From positions 14,382,085 through 14,446,084 of the forward strand of contig NC_064043.1 of NCBI RefSeq assembly GCF_932526225.1: a DNA stretch of 64,000 nt, in the 5' to 3' direction. The stretch's first letter is position 1, and each line of letters begins with the position of its first letter. The position numbers and the translations under genes are program-made. The notes beneath the pieces were generated by a model. That model had not been told where the DNA came from, did not search any database, and saw only the letters and a program-made list of their open reading frames with translations. This DNA comes from Nematostella vectensis (Eukaryota > Cnidaria > Anthozoa > Actiniaria > Edwardsiidae). This document shows positions 26,301-41,300 of this stretch, in pieces.

Positions 26301-29200
26301 GTATAACCGCACTCTACCATCCACCCGTATAACCGCACTCTACCATCCCCCGTATAACCGCACTCTACCCCCCCCCCCCCGTATAACCGCACTCTAACAT
26401 CCCCCCGTATAACCGCACTCTACCATCCCCCCGTATAACCACACTCTACCCTCCCCCGGTATAACCACACTCTACCCTCCAACGTATAACCACACTCTAC
26501 CCTCCCCCCGTATAACCGCACACTACCATCCCCTAGTATAACCGCACTCTACCAACCCCCAGTATAACCGCACTCTACCATCCCCCCGTATAACCGCACT
26601 CTACCCTCCCCCCATATAACCGCACTCTACCATCCCCCAGTATAACCGCACTCTACCATCCCCCCGTATAACCGCACTCTACCATCCCCCCGTATAACGG
26701 CACTCTACCATCCACCCGTATAACCGCACTCTACCATCCAGCGTATAACCGCACTCTACCCCCCCCCCCCCGTATAACCGCACTGTAACATCCCCCCGTA
26801 TAACCGCACTCTACCATCTCCGTATAACCACACTCTACCCTCCCCCGGTATAACCACACTCTACCCTCCCACGTATAACCACACTCTACCCTCCCCCCGT
26901 ATAACCGCACACTACCATCCCCCAGTATAACCGCACTCTACCATCCCCCCGTATAACCGCACTCTACCATCCCCCAGTATAACCGCACTCTACCATCCTC
27001 CCGTATAACCACACTCTACCCCCTCGTATAACTGCACTGTACCCCCCCCCGTATAACCACACTCTACCCTCCCCAGGTATAACCACACTCTACCCTCCCA
27101 CGTATAACCACACTCTACCCTCCCCCCCGTATAACCACACTCTACCCTCCCCCCAGTATAACCGCACTCTACCCTCCCCCTGTATAAAAACAATCTACCC
27201 TCTCCCCGTATAACCGCACTCTACCCTCCCCCCGTATAACCGCACTCTACCCTCCCTCGTATAACCGCATTCTAACCTCCCCCCGTATAACCGCACTCTA
27301 CCCTCCCCTCATATAACCGCATTCTACCTCCCCCCCCCCGAATAACCGCACTCTACCCTAACCCCGTATAACCGCACACTACCCTCCCTTCGTAAAATCG
27401 CACTCTACACTCCCCCCGTATAACCGCACTCTATCATCCCCCCCAGTATGACCGCACTCTACCCTCCACCTGTATAACCGCAGTCTACAATCCCCTCGTA
27501 TAAACGCACTCTATCCCCCCAGTATAACCACACTCTACCCTCCCCCCGTATAACCGCACTCTACCCTCCCCCCGTATAACCGCACTCTACCCTCTCCCAG
27601 TATAACCGCACCCTACCATCCCCCAGTATAACCGCACTCTACCATCCCCCCGTATAACCACACTCTACCCCCTCGTATAACTGCACTGTATCCCCCCCCC
27701 CGTATAACCACACTCTACCCTCCCCAGGTATAACCACACTCTACCCTCCCACGTATAAACACACTCTACCCTCCCCCCATATAACCGCACTCTACCATCC
27801 CCCCGTATAACCACACTCTACCCTTCCCCGGTATAACCACACTCTACCCTCCCACGTATAACCCCACTCTACCCTCCCCCCGTATAACCGCACTCTACCA
27901 TCCCCCAGTATAACCGCACTCTACCCTCCCTCCGTATAACCGCACTCTACCCTACCCCCGTATAACCGCACTCTACCCTCTCCCAGTATAACCGCACTCT
28001 ACCCCCCCCCGTATAACCGCACTCTACTCTCTTCGTATAACTGCACTCTAACCTCCCCCCGAATAACCACACTCTACCCTCCCACGTATAACCACAAACC
28101 CTCCCCCCATATAACCGCATTCTACCAACCCTCAGTATAACCGCACTTTACCTCCCCCCCCCGAATAACCGCACTCTACCCTACCCCCGTATAACCGCAC
28201 TCTAACCTCCCTTCGTAAAACCGCACTCTACACTCCCCCCGTATAACCGCACTCTACCATCCCCCCCCCGAATGACCGCACTCTACCCTCCACCTGTATA
28301 ACCGCAGTCTACCATCCCCTCGTATAAACGCACTCTATCCCCCCCGTATAACCACACTCTACCCTCCCCCCCGTATAACCGCACTCTACCCTCCCCCCGT
28401 ATAACCACACTCTACCCTCCCACGTATAACCACACTCTACCCTCCCCCCATATAACCGCACTCTACCATCCCCCCGTATAACCGCACTCTACCATCCCCA
28501 CGTATAACCGCACTCTACCACCCCCCCGTATAACCGCACTCTACCATCCCCCCGTATAACCACACTCTATCCTCCCCCGGTATAACCACACTTTACCCTC
28601 CCACGTATAACCCCACTCTACCCTCCCCCCGTATAACCGCACTCTACCATCCCCCAGTATAACCGCACTCTACCTTCCACCCGTATAACCGCACTCTACC
28701 TTCTCCCCCCCGTATAACCACACTCTCCCCCCCCAGTATAACCGCACTCTACCCTCCCCTCGCATAACCGCACTCTACCTCCCCCCCGTATAACCGCACT
28801 CTACCTTACCCCCGTATAACCGCACTCTACCCTCCCTTCGTATAACCGCACTCTACCCTCCCCTTGTATTACCGCACTCTACCCTCCCCCCGTATAACCC
28901 ACTCTACCTTCCCCCCGTATAACCGCACTCTACCCTCCCCCCGTATAACCGCACTCTACCCTCCCTCCGTATAACCGCACTCTACCCTCCCCAAGTACAA
29001 CCGCACTCTACACTCCCCCGTATAACCGCACTCTACCCTCCCCCCGTATAACCGCACTCTACCCTCCCCCCGTATAACCGCACTCTACCCTCCCCCCGTT
29101 TAACCGCACTCTACCCTCCCCTCGTATAACAGCACTCTGCTCTTCCCCCGTATAACCGCACTCTTCCCTCTCCCCGTATAACCACACTCTACCCTCCCCC
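20400..29200. repeat. Duplicated block, offset about 6.46 kb
   Basis: About 20700-22800 matches 27300-29200: AGTATAACCACACTCTACCC following TCCCCCC occurs at 21061 and 27521, and the same order of variants continues to the GTATAAAAACAATC unit. Within it, a stretch of about 190 bp (near 20690-20870) is again duplicated in tandem (20875-21060). Confidence 0.75.
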
Positions 29201-32200
29201 CAGTATAACCGCACTCTACCCTCCCCCTGTATAAAAACAATCTACCCTCTCCCCGTATAACCGCACTCTACCCTCCCCCCGTATAACCGCACTCTACCCT
29301 CCCTCGTATAACCGCATTCTAACCTCCCCCCGTATAACCGCACTCTACCCTCCCCTCATATAACCGCACTCTACCCTCCCCCCGTACAACCGCACTCTAC
29401 CATCCCCCAGTATAACCGCACTCTACCCTCCCTCCGTATAACCGCACTGTACCCTACCCCCGTATAACCGCACTCTACCCTCTCCCAGTATAACCGCACT
29501 CTACCCCCCCCCCCGTATAACCGCACTCTACTCTCCTCGTATAACTGCACTCTACCCTCCCCCCGAATAACCACACTCTACCCTCCCACGTATAACCACA
29601 CTCTACCCTCCCCCCATATAACCGCACTCTACCCTCCCCCCGAATAACCGCACTTTACCCTCTCTTCGTATAACCGCATTCTACCCTCCCCCCCCCGTAT
29701 AACCACACTCTACCCTCCCCCCGTATAACCGCACTCTACACTCCCTCCGTATAACCGCACTCTACACTCACCCGTATAACCGCACTCTACCCTCCCCCCG
29801 TATAACCGCACTCTACACTCCCCCGTATAACCGCACTCTACCCTCCCCCCGTATAACCGCACTCTACCCCCCCCCCCGTATAACCGTACTCTAACTCCCC
29901 CCGTATAACCGCACTCTACCCTCCCCGTATAACCGCACTCTACTCTCCCCCCGTATAACCGCACTCTACCTTCCACCCGTATAACCGCACTCTACCCTCT
30001 CCCCCCGTATAACCACACTCTCCCCCCCCCCAGTATAACCGCACTCTACCCTCCCCTCGCATAACCGCACTCTACCTCCCCCCCGTATAACCGCACTCTA
30101 CCTTACCCCCGTATAACCGCACTCTACCCTCCCTTCGTATAACCGCACTCTACCCTCCCCTTGTATAACCGCACTCTACCCTCCCCCCCGTATAACCGCA
30201 CTCTACCCTCCCCCCGTATAACCGCACTCTACCCTCCCCCCGTATAACCGCACTCTACCCTCCCTCCGTATAACCGCACTCTACCCTCCCCCAGTACAAC
30301 CGCACTCTACACTCCCCCGTATAACCGCACTCTACCCTCCCCCCGTATAACCGCACTCTACCCTCCCCCCGTATAACCGCACTCTACCCTCCCCCCGTTT
30401 AACCGCACTCTACCCTCCCCCAGTATAACCGCACTCTTCCCTCTCCCCGTATAACCGCACTCTACTCTCCTCGTATAACTGCACTCTACCCTCCCCCTGT
30501 ATAAAAACAATCTACCCTCTCCCCGTATAACCGCACTCTACCCTCCCCCCGTATAACCGCACTCTACCCTCCCTCGTATAACCGCATTCTAACCTCCCCC
30601 CGTATAACCGCACTCTACCCTCCCCTCATATAACCGCACTCTACCCTCCCCCCGTACAACCGCACTCTACCATCCCCCAGTATAACCGCACTCTACCCTC
30701 CCCTCGCATAACCGCACTCTACCTCCCCCCCGTATAACCGCACTCTACCTTACCCCCGTATAACCGCACTCTACCCTCCCTTCGTATAACCGCACTCTAC
30801 CCTCCCCTTGTATAACCGCACTCTACCCTCCCCCCCGTATAACCGCACTCTACCCTCCCCCCGTATAACCGCACTCTACCCTCCCCCCGTATAACCGCAC
30901 TCTACCCTCCCTCCGTATAACCGCACTCTACACTCCCCCGTATAACCGCACTCTACCCTCCCCCCGTATAACCGCACTCTACCCTCCCCCCGTATAACCG
31001 CACTCTACCCTCCCCCCGTTTAACCGCACTCTACCCTCCCCTCGTATAACAGCACTCTGCTCTTCCCCCGTATAACCGCACTCTTCCCTCTCCCCGTATA
31101 ACCACACTCTACCCTCCCCCCAGTATAACCGCACTCTACCCTCCCCCTGTATAAAAACAATCTACCCTCTCCCCGTATAACCGCACTCTACCCTCCCCCC
31201 GTATAACCGCACTCTACCCTCCCTCGTATAACCGCATTCTAACCTCCCCCCGTATAACCGCACTCTACCCTCCCCTCATATAACCGCACTCTACCCTCCC
31301 CCCGTACAACCGCACTCTACCATCCCCCAGTATAACCGCACTCTACCCTCCCTCCGTATAACCGCACTGTACCCTACCCCCGTATAACCGCACTCTACCC
31401 TCTCCCAGTATAACCGCACTCTACCCCCCCCCCCCGTATAACCGCACTCTACTCTCCTCGTATAACTGCACTCTACCCTCCCCCCGAATAACCACACTCT
31501 ACCCTCCCACGTATAACCACACTCTACCCTCCCCCCATATAACCGCACTCTACCCTCCCCCCGAATAACCGCACTTTACCCTCTCTTCGTATAACCGCAT
31601 TCTACCCTCCCCCCCCCGTATAACCACACTCTACCCTCCCCCCGTATAACCGCACTCTACACTCCCTCCGTATAACCGCACTCTACACTCACCCGTATAA
31701 CCGCACTCTACCCTCCCCCCGTATAACCGCACTCTACACTCCCCCGTATAACCGCACTCTACCCTCCCCCCGTATAACCGCACTCTACCCCCCCCCCCGT
31801 ATAACCGTACTCTAACTCCCCCCGTATAACCGCACTCTACCCTCCCCGTATAACCGCACTCTACTCTCCCCCCGTATAACCGCACTCTACCTTCCACCCG
31901 TATAACCGCACTCTACCCTCTCCCCCCGTATAACCACACTCTCCCCCCCCCCCAGTATAACCGCACTCTACCCTCCCCTCGCATAACCGCACTCTACCTC
32001 CCCCCCGTATAACCGCACTCTACCTTACCCCCGTATAACCGCACTCTACCCTCCCTTCGTATAACCGCACTCTACCCTCCCCTTGTATAACCGCACTCTA
32101 CCCTCCCCCCCGTATAACCGCACTCTACCCTCCCCCCGTATAACCGCACTCTACCCTCCCCCCGTATAACCGCACTCTACCCTCCCTCCGTATAACCGCA

Positions 32201-32357
32201 CTCTACCCTCCCCCAGTACAACCGCACTCTACACTCCCCCGTATAACCGCACTCTACCCTCCCCCCGTATAACCGCACTCTACCCTCCCCCCGTATAACC
32301 GCACTCTACCCTCCCCCCGTTTAACCGCACTCTACCCTCCCCCAGTATAACCGCACT
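28990..32357. repeat. Higher-order duplication, offset about 1,920 bp
   Basis: Inside the megasatellite, about 28990-30437 and 30910-32357 carry the same ordered set of unit variants, including the GTATAACAGCACTCTGCTCT unit, the GTATAAAAACAATC unit and the long C-runs. Text at 29161 and 31081 is identical line for line. The match ends sharply near 30437/32357. Confidence 0.85.
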
Positions 32358-35300
32358 CTACCCCCCCCCCCCGTATAACCGCACTCTACTCTCCTCGTAT
32401 AACTGCACTCTACCCTCCCCCCGAATAACCACACTCTACCCTCCCACGTATAACCGCACTCTACCCTCCCCCCGTATAACCGCACTCTACACTCCCCCGT
32501 ATAACCGCACTCTACCCTCCCCCCGTATAACCGCACTCTACACTCCCCCCGTATAACCGCACTCTACACTCCCTCCGTATAACCGCACTCTACACTCACC
32601 CGTATAACCGCACTCTACCCTCCCCCCGTATAACCGCACTCTACACTCCCCCGTATAACCGCACTCTACCCTCCCCCCGTATAACCGCACTCTACACTCC
32701 CCCGTATAACCGCACTCTACCCTCCCCCCGTATAACCGCACTCTACCCCCCCCCCCCGTATAACCGTACTCTACCTCCCCCCGTATAACCGCACTCTACC
32801 CTCCCCCCGTATAACCGCACTCTACCTTCCACCCGTATAACCGCACTCTACCCTCTCCCCCCGTATAACCACACTCTCCCCCCCCCCCAGTATAACCGCA
32901 CTCTACCCTCCCCTCGCATAACCGCACTCTACCTCCCCCCCGTATAACCGCACTCTACCTTACCCCCGTATAACCGCACTCTACCCTCCCTTCGTATAAC
33001 CGCACTCTACCCTCCCCTTGTATAACCGCACTCTACCCTCCCCCCCGTATAACCGCACTCTACCCTCCCCCCGTATAACCGCACTCTACCCTCCCCCCGT
33101 ATAACCGCACTCTACCCTCCCTCCGTATAACCGCACTCTACCCTCCCCCAGTACAACCGCACTCTACACTCCCCCGTATAACCGCACTCTACCCTCCCCC
33201 CGTATAACCGCACTCTACCCTCCCCCCGTATAACCGCACTCTACCCTCCCCCCGTTTAACCGCACTCTACCCTCCCCCAGTATAACCGCACTCTACCTTC
33301 CACCCGTATAACCGCACTCTACCTTCTCCCCCCCGTATAACCACACTCTCCCCCCCCAGCATAACCGCACTCTACCCTCCCCTCGCATAACCGCACTCTA
33401 CCTCCCCCCCGTATAACCGCACTCTCCCCCCCCAGTATAACCGCACTCTACCCTCCCCTCGCATAACCGCACTCTACCTCCCCCCCGTATAACCGCACTC
33501 TACCTTACCCCCGTATAACCGCACTCTACCCTCCCTTCGTATAACCGCACTCTACCCTCCCCTTCTATAACCGCACTCTACCCTCCCCCCGTATAACCGC
33601 ACTCTACCTTCCCCCCGTATAACCGCACTCTACCCTCCCCCCGTATAACCGCACTCTACCCTCCCTCCGTATAACCGCACTCTACCCTCCCAAAGTACAA
33701 CCGCACTCTACACTCCCCCGTATAACCGCACTCTACCCTCCCCCCGTATAACCGCACTCTACCCTCCCCCCGTATAACCGCACTCTACCCTCCCCCCGTT
33801 TAACCGCACTCTACCCTCCCCTCGTATAACAGCACTCTGCTCTTCCCCCGTATAACCGCACTCTTCCCTCTCCCCGTATAACCGTACTCTACCCCCCCCC
33901 CCCGTATAACCGCACTCTACCCTCCCTCCGTATAACCGCACTCTACCCTCCCCTCGTATAACAGCACTCTGCTCTTCCCCCGTATAACCGCACTCTTCCC
34001 TCTCCCCGTATAACGGCACTCTACCCTCCCCCCGTATAACCGCACTCTACCCTCCCTCCGTATAACCGCACTCTACCCTCCCCCAGTACAACCGCACTCT
34101 ACACTCCCCCGTATAACCGCACTCTACCCTCCCCCCGTATAACCGCACTCTACCCTCCCCCCGTATAACCGCACTCTACCCTCCCCCCGTTTAACCGCAC
34201 TCTACCCTCCCCTCGTATAACAGCACTCTGCTCTTCCCCCGTATAACCGCACTCTTCCCTCTCCCCGTATAACCGTACTCTACCCCCCCCCCGTATAACC
34301 GCACTCTCCCCCCCCCCCCGTATAGCCGCACTCTAGCCTCCCCTCGTATAACTGCACTCTACCCTCCCCCCGAATAACCACACTCTATCCTCCCCCGTAT
34401 AACCGCACTCTTCCCTCCCCCGTATAACCGAACTTTTCCCTCACCCCCTGTATAACCGCACTCTACCCTCCCTCCGTATAACCGCACTCTACCCTACCCC
34501 CGTATAACCGCACTCTACCCTCCCCTCGTATAACTGCACTCTACCCTCCCTCCGAATAACCACACTCTACCCTCCCACGTATAACCACACTCTACCCTCC
34601 CCCCATATAACCGCACTCTACCATCCCCCAGTATAACCGCACTCTACCATCCCTCCGTATAACCGCACTCTACCCTCCCCCGTATAACCGCAATCTACCA
34701 TCCCCCAGTATAACCGCACTCTACCATCTCCCCGTATAACCGCACTCTACCATCCCCCCGTATAACCGCACTCTACCATCCCCCCGTATAACCGCACTCT
34801 ACCATCCCCCAGTATAACCGCACTCTACCCTCCCTCCGTATAACCGCACTCTACCATCCCCCCGTATAACCACACTCTACCCTCCCACGTATAACCCCAC
34901 TCTACCTTCCCCCCGTATAACCGCACTCTACCATCCCCCAGTATAACCGCACTCTACCCTCCCTCCGTATAACCGCACTCTACCCTACCCCCGTATAACC
35001 GCACTCTACCCTCTCCCAGTATAACCGCACTCTACCCCCCCCCCCGTATAACCGCACTCTACTCTCCTCGTATAACTGCACTCTACCCTCCCCCCGAATA
35101 ACCACACTCTACCCTCCCACGTATAACCACACTCTACCCTCCCCCCCGTATAACCACACTCTACCCTCCCCCCAGTATAACCGCATTCTACCCTCCCCCT
35201 GTATAAAAACAATCTACCCTCTCCCCGTATAACCGCACTCTACCCTCCAAGTATAACCGCACTCTACACTCCCCCCGTATAACCGCACTCTACCTTCCAC

Positions 35301-38300
35301 CCGTATAACCGCACTCTACCTTCTCCCCCCCGTATAACCACACTCTCCCCCCCCCCCAGTATAACCGCACTCTACCCTCCCCTCGCATAACCGCACTCTA
35401 CCTCCCCCACGTATAACCGCACTCTATCTTACCCAAGTATAACCGCACTCTACCCTCCCTTCGTATAACCGCACTCTACCCTCCCCTTGTATAACCGCAC
35501 TCTACCCTCCCCCCGTATAACCGCACTCTACCCTCCCCCCGTATAACCGCACTCTACCCTCCCCCCGTATAACCGCACTCTACCCTCCCTCCGTATAACC
35601 GCACTCTACCCTCCCACAGTACAACCGCACTCTACACTCCCCCGTATAACCGCACTCTACCCTCCCCCCGTATAACCGAAATCTACCATCCCCCAGTATA
35701 ACCGCACTCTACCATCTCCCCGTATAACCGCACTCTACCATCCCCCCGTATAACCGCACTCTACCATCCCCCCGTATAACCGCACTCTACCATCCCCCAG
35801 TATAACCGCACTCTACCCTCCCTCCGTATAACCGCACTCTACCATCCCCCCGTATAACCACACTCTACCCTCCCACGTATAACCCCACTCTACCCTCCCC
35901 CCGTATAACCGCACTCTACCATCCCCCAGTATAACCGCACTCTACCCTCCCTCCGTATAACCGCACTCTACCCTACCCCCGTATAACCGCACTCTACCCT
36001 CTCCCAGTATAACCGCACTCTACCCCCCCCCCGTATAACCGCACTCTACTCTCCTCGTATAACTGCACTCTACCCTCCCCCCGAATAACCACACTCTACC
36101 CTCCCACGTATAACCACACTCTACCCTCCCCCCCGTATAACCACACTCTACCCTCCCCCCAGTATAACCGCACTCTACCCTCCCCTTGTATAAAAACAAT
36201 CTACCCTCTCCCCGTATAACCGCACTCTACCCTCCAAGTATAACCGCACTCTACACTCCCCCCGTATAACCGCACTCTACCTTCCACCCGTATAACCGCA
36301 CTCTACCTTCTCCCCCCCGTATAACCACACTCTCCCCCCCCCAGTATAACCGCACTCTACCCTCCCCTCGCATAACCGCACTCTACCTCCCCCCCGTATA
36401 ACCGCACTCTATCTTACCCAAGTATAACCGCACTCTACCCTCCCTTCGTATAACCGCACTCTACCCTCCCCTTGTATAACCGCACTCTACCCTCCCCCCG
36501 TATAACCGCACTCTACCCTCCCCCCGTATAACCGCACTCTACCCTCCCTCCGTATAACCGCACTCTACCCTCCCACAGTACAACCGCACTCTACACTCCC
36601 CCGTATAACCGCACTCTACCCTCCCCCCGTATAACCGAAATCTACCCTCCCCCCGTATAACCGCACTCTACCCTTCCCCCCGTTTAACCGCACTCTACTC
36701 TCCTCGTATAACTGCACTCTACCCTCCCCCCGAATAACCACACTCTACCCTCCCACGTATAACCACACTCTACCCTCCTCCCATATAACCGAATTCTACC
36801 AACCCCCAGTATAACCGCACTCTACCATCCACCCGTATAACCGCACTCTACCCTCCCCCCATATAACCGCACTCTACCATCCCCCAGTATAACCGCACTC
36901 TACCATCCCCCCGTATAACCGCACTCTACCATCCCCCCGTATAACCGCACTATACCATCCACCCGTATAACCGCACTCTACCATCCCCCGTATAACCGCA
37001 CTCTACCCCCCCCCCGTATAACCGCACTCTAACATCCCCCCGTATAACCGCACTCTACCATCCCCCCGTATAACCACACTCTACCCTCTCCCGGTATAAC
37101 CACACTCTACCCTCCCACGTATAACCACACTCTACCCTCCCCCCGTATAACCGCACACTACCATCCCCCAGTATAACCGCACTCTACCATCCCCCGTATA
37201 ACCGCACTCTACCATCCCCCAGTATAACCGCACTCTACCATCCTCCCGTATAACCACACTCTACCCCCTCGTATAACTGCACTGTACCCCCCCCCGTATA
37301 ACCACACTCTACCCTCCCCAGGTATAACCACACTCTACCCTCCCACGTATAACCACACTCTACCCTCCCCCCCCGTATAACCACACTCTACCCTCCCCCC
37401 AGTATAACCGCACTCTACCCTCCCCCTGTATGAAAACAATCTACCCTCTACCCGTATAACCGCACTCTACCCTCCCCCCGTATAACCGCACTCTACCCTC
37501 CCTCGTATAACCGCATTCTAACCTCCCCCCGTATAACCGCACTCTACCCTCCCCTCATATAACCGCATTCTACCTCCCCCCCCGAATAACCGCACTCTAC
37601 CCTAACCCCGTATAACCGCACTCTACCCTCCCTTCGTAAAACCGCACTCTACACTCCCCCCGTATAACCGCACTCTAACATCCCCCCCCGTATGACCGCA
37701 CTCTACCCTCCACCTGTATAACCGCAGTCTACCATCCCCTCGTATAAACGCACTCTATCCCCCCCGTATAACCACACTCTACCCTCCCCCCGTATAACCG
37801 CACTCTACCCTCCCCCCGTATAACCGCACTCTACCCTCTCCCAGTATAACCGCACCCTACCATCCCTCAGTATAACCGCACTCTACCATCCCCCCGTATA
37901 ACCACACTCTACCCCCTCGTATAACTGCACTGTATCCCCCCCCCCCCGTATAACCACACTCTACCCTCCCCAGGTATAACCACACTCTACCCTCCCACGT
38001 ATAACCACACTCTACCCTCCCCCCATATAACCGCACTCTACCATCCCCCAGTATAAGCGCACTCTACCATCCCTCCGTATAACCGCACTCTACCCTCCCC
38101 CGTATAACCGCAATCTACCATCCCCCAGTATAACCGCACTCTACCATCCCCCTGTATAACCGCACTCTACCATCCCCCCGTATAACCGCACTCTACCATC
38201 CCCCCGTATAACCGCACTCTACCACCCCCCCCGTATAACCGCACTCTACCATCCCCCCGTATAACCACACTCTACCCTCCCCCGGTATAACCACACTCTA

Positions 38301-41300
38301 CCCTCCCACGTATAACCCCACTTTACCCTCCCCCCGTATAACCGCACTCTACCATCCCCCAGTATAACCGCACTCTACCCTCCCTCCGTATAACCGCACT
38401 CTACCCTACCCCCGTATAACCGCACTCTACCCTCTCCCAGTATAACCGCACTCTACCCCCCCCGTATAACCGCACTCTACTCTCCTCGTATAACTGCACT
38501 CTACCCTCCCCCCGAATAACCACACTCTACCCTCCCCTCATATAACCGCACTCTACCTCCCCCCCCCCCGAATAACCGCACTCTACCCTACCCCCGTATA
38601 ACCGCACTCTAACCTCCCTTCGTAAAACCGCACTCTACACTCCCCCCGTATAACCGCACTCTACCATCCCCCCCCGTATGACCGCACTCTACCCTCCACC
38701 TGTATAACCGCAGTCTACCATCCCCTCGTATAAACGCACTCTATCCCCCCCGTATAACCACACTCTACCCTCCCCCCCGTATAACCGCACTCTACCCTCC
38801 CCCCGTATAACCACACTCTACCCTCCCCCTGTATAAAAACAATCTACCCTCTCCCCGTATAACCGCACTCTACCCTCCCCCCGTATAACCGCACTCTACC
38901 CTCCCTCGTATAACCGCATTCTAACCTCCCCCCGTATAACCGCACTCTACCCTCCCCTCATATAACCGCATTCTACCTCCCCCCCCGAATAACCACACTC
39001 TACCCTCCCCCCCGTATAACCGCACTCTACCCTCCCCCCGTATAACCACACTCTACCCTCCCCCTGTATAAAAACAATCTACCCTCTCCCCGTATAACCG
39101 CACTCTACCCTCCCCCCGTATAACCGCACTCTACCCTCCCTCGTATAACCGCATTCTAACCTCCCCTCGTATAACTGCACTCTACCCTCCCTCCGAATAA
39201 CCACACTCTACCCTCCCACGTATAACCACACTCTACCCTCCCCCCATATAACCGCACTCTACCATCCCCCAGTATAACCGCACTCTACCATCCCTCCGTA
39301 TAACCGCACTCTACCCTCCCCCGTATAACCGCAATCTACCATCCCCCAGTATAAACGCACTCTACCATCCCCCCGTATAACCGCACTCTACCATCCCCCC
39401 GTATAACCGCACTCTACCATCCCCACGTATAACCGCACTCTACCACCCCCCCGTATAACCGCACTCTACCATCCCCCCGTATAACCACACTCTACCCTCC
39501 CCCGGTATAACCACACTCTACCCTCCCACGTATAACCCCACTCTACCCTCCCCCCGTATAACCGCACTCTACCATCCCCCAGTATAACCGCACTCTACCC
39601 TCCCTCCGTATAACCGCACTCTACCCTACCCCCGTATAACCGCACTCTACCCTCTCCCAGTATAACCGCACTCTACCCCCCCCCCCCGGTATAACCGCAT
39701 TCTACTCTCCTCGTATAACTGCACTCTACCCTCCCCCCGAATAACCACACTCTACCCTCCCACGTATAACCACATTCTACCCTCCCCCCATATAACCGCA
39801 TTCTACCAACCCCCAGTATAACCGCACTCTACCATCCCCCCGTATAACCGCACTCTACCCTCCCCCCATATAACCGCACTCTACCATCCCCCAGTATAAC
39901 CGCACTCTACCTTCCACCCGTATAACCGCACTCTACCTTCTCCCCCCCGTATAACCACACTCTCCCCCCCCCAGTATAACCGCACTCTACCCTCCCCTCG
40001 CATAACCGCACTCTACCTCCCCCCCGTATAACCGCACTCTACCTTACCCCCGTATAACCGCACTCTACCCTCCCTTCGTATAACCGCACTCTACCCTCCC
40101 CTTGTATAACCGCACTCTACCCTCCCCCCGTATAACCGCACTCTACCCTCCCCCCGTATAACCGCACTCTACCCTCCCCCCGTATAACCGCACTCTACCC
40201 TCCCTCCGTATAACCGCACTCTACCCTCCCCCAGTACAACCGCACTCTACACTCCCCCGTATAACCGCACTCTACCCTCCCCCCGTATAACCGCACTCTA
40301 CCCTCCCCCCGTATAACCGCACTCTACCCTCCCCCCGTTTAACCGCACTCTACCCTCCCCTCGTATAACAGCACTCTGCTCTTCCCCCGTATAACCGCAC
40401 TCTTCCCTCTCCCCGTATAACCGTACTCTACCCCCCCCCGTATAACCGCACTCTCCCCCCCCCCGTATAGCCGCACTCTACCCTCCCCTCGTATAACTGC
40501 ACTCTACCCTCCCCCCGAATAACCACACTCTATCCTCCCCCGTATAACCGCACTCTTCCCTCCCCCGTATAACCGAACTTTTCCCTCACCCCCTGTATAA
40601 CCGCACTCTACCCTCCCTCCGTATAACCGCACTCTACCCTACCCCCGTATAACCGCACTCTACCCTCCCCTCGTATAACTGCACTCTACCCTCCCTCCGA
40701 ATAACCACACTCTACCCTCCCACGTATAACCACACTCTACCCTCCCCCCATATAACCGCACTCTACCATCCCCCAGTATAACCACACTCTACCATCCCTC
40801 CGTATAACCGCACTCTACCCTCCCCCGTATAACCGCAATCTACCATCCCCCAGTATAACCGCACTCTACCATCCCCCCGTATAACCGCACTCTACCATCC
40901 CCCCGTATAACCGCACTCTACCATCCCCCCGTATAACCGCACTCTACCACCCCCCCGTATAACCGCACTCTACCATCCCCCCGTATAACCACACTCTACC
41001 CTCCCCCGGTATAACCACACTCTACCCTCCCACGTATAACCCCACTCTACCCTCCCCCCGTATAACCGCACTCTACCATCCCCCAGTATAACCGCACTCT
41101 ACCCTCCCTCCGTATAACCGCACTCTACCCTACCCCCGTATAACCGCACTCTACCCTCTCCCAGTATAACCGCACTCTACCCCCCCCCCCCCCCCCCCCG
41201 GTATAACCGCACTCTACTCTCCTCGTATAACTGCACTCTACCCTCCCCCCGAATAACCACACTCTACCCTCCCACGTATAACCACACTCTACCCTCCCCA

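Larger units (their letters stand above)
16570..38815. repeat. Long-range duplicated blocks, offset about 19.1 kb
   Basis: About 16570-19720 matches 35680-38815 in variant order, for example the TATCTTACCCAAGTATAACC unit at 17303 and 36409 and the rare CCGTATGACCGCACTC unit near 18609 and 37689. The offset drifts only between about 19,077 and 19,110 because C-run lengths differ. Partial third and fourth copies start near 25000 and 34740. Confidence 0.8.
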
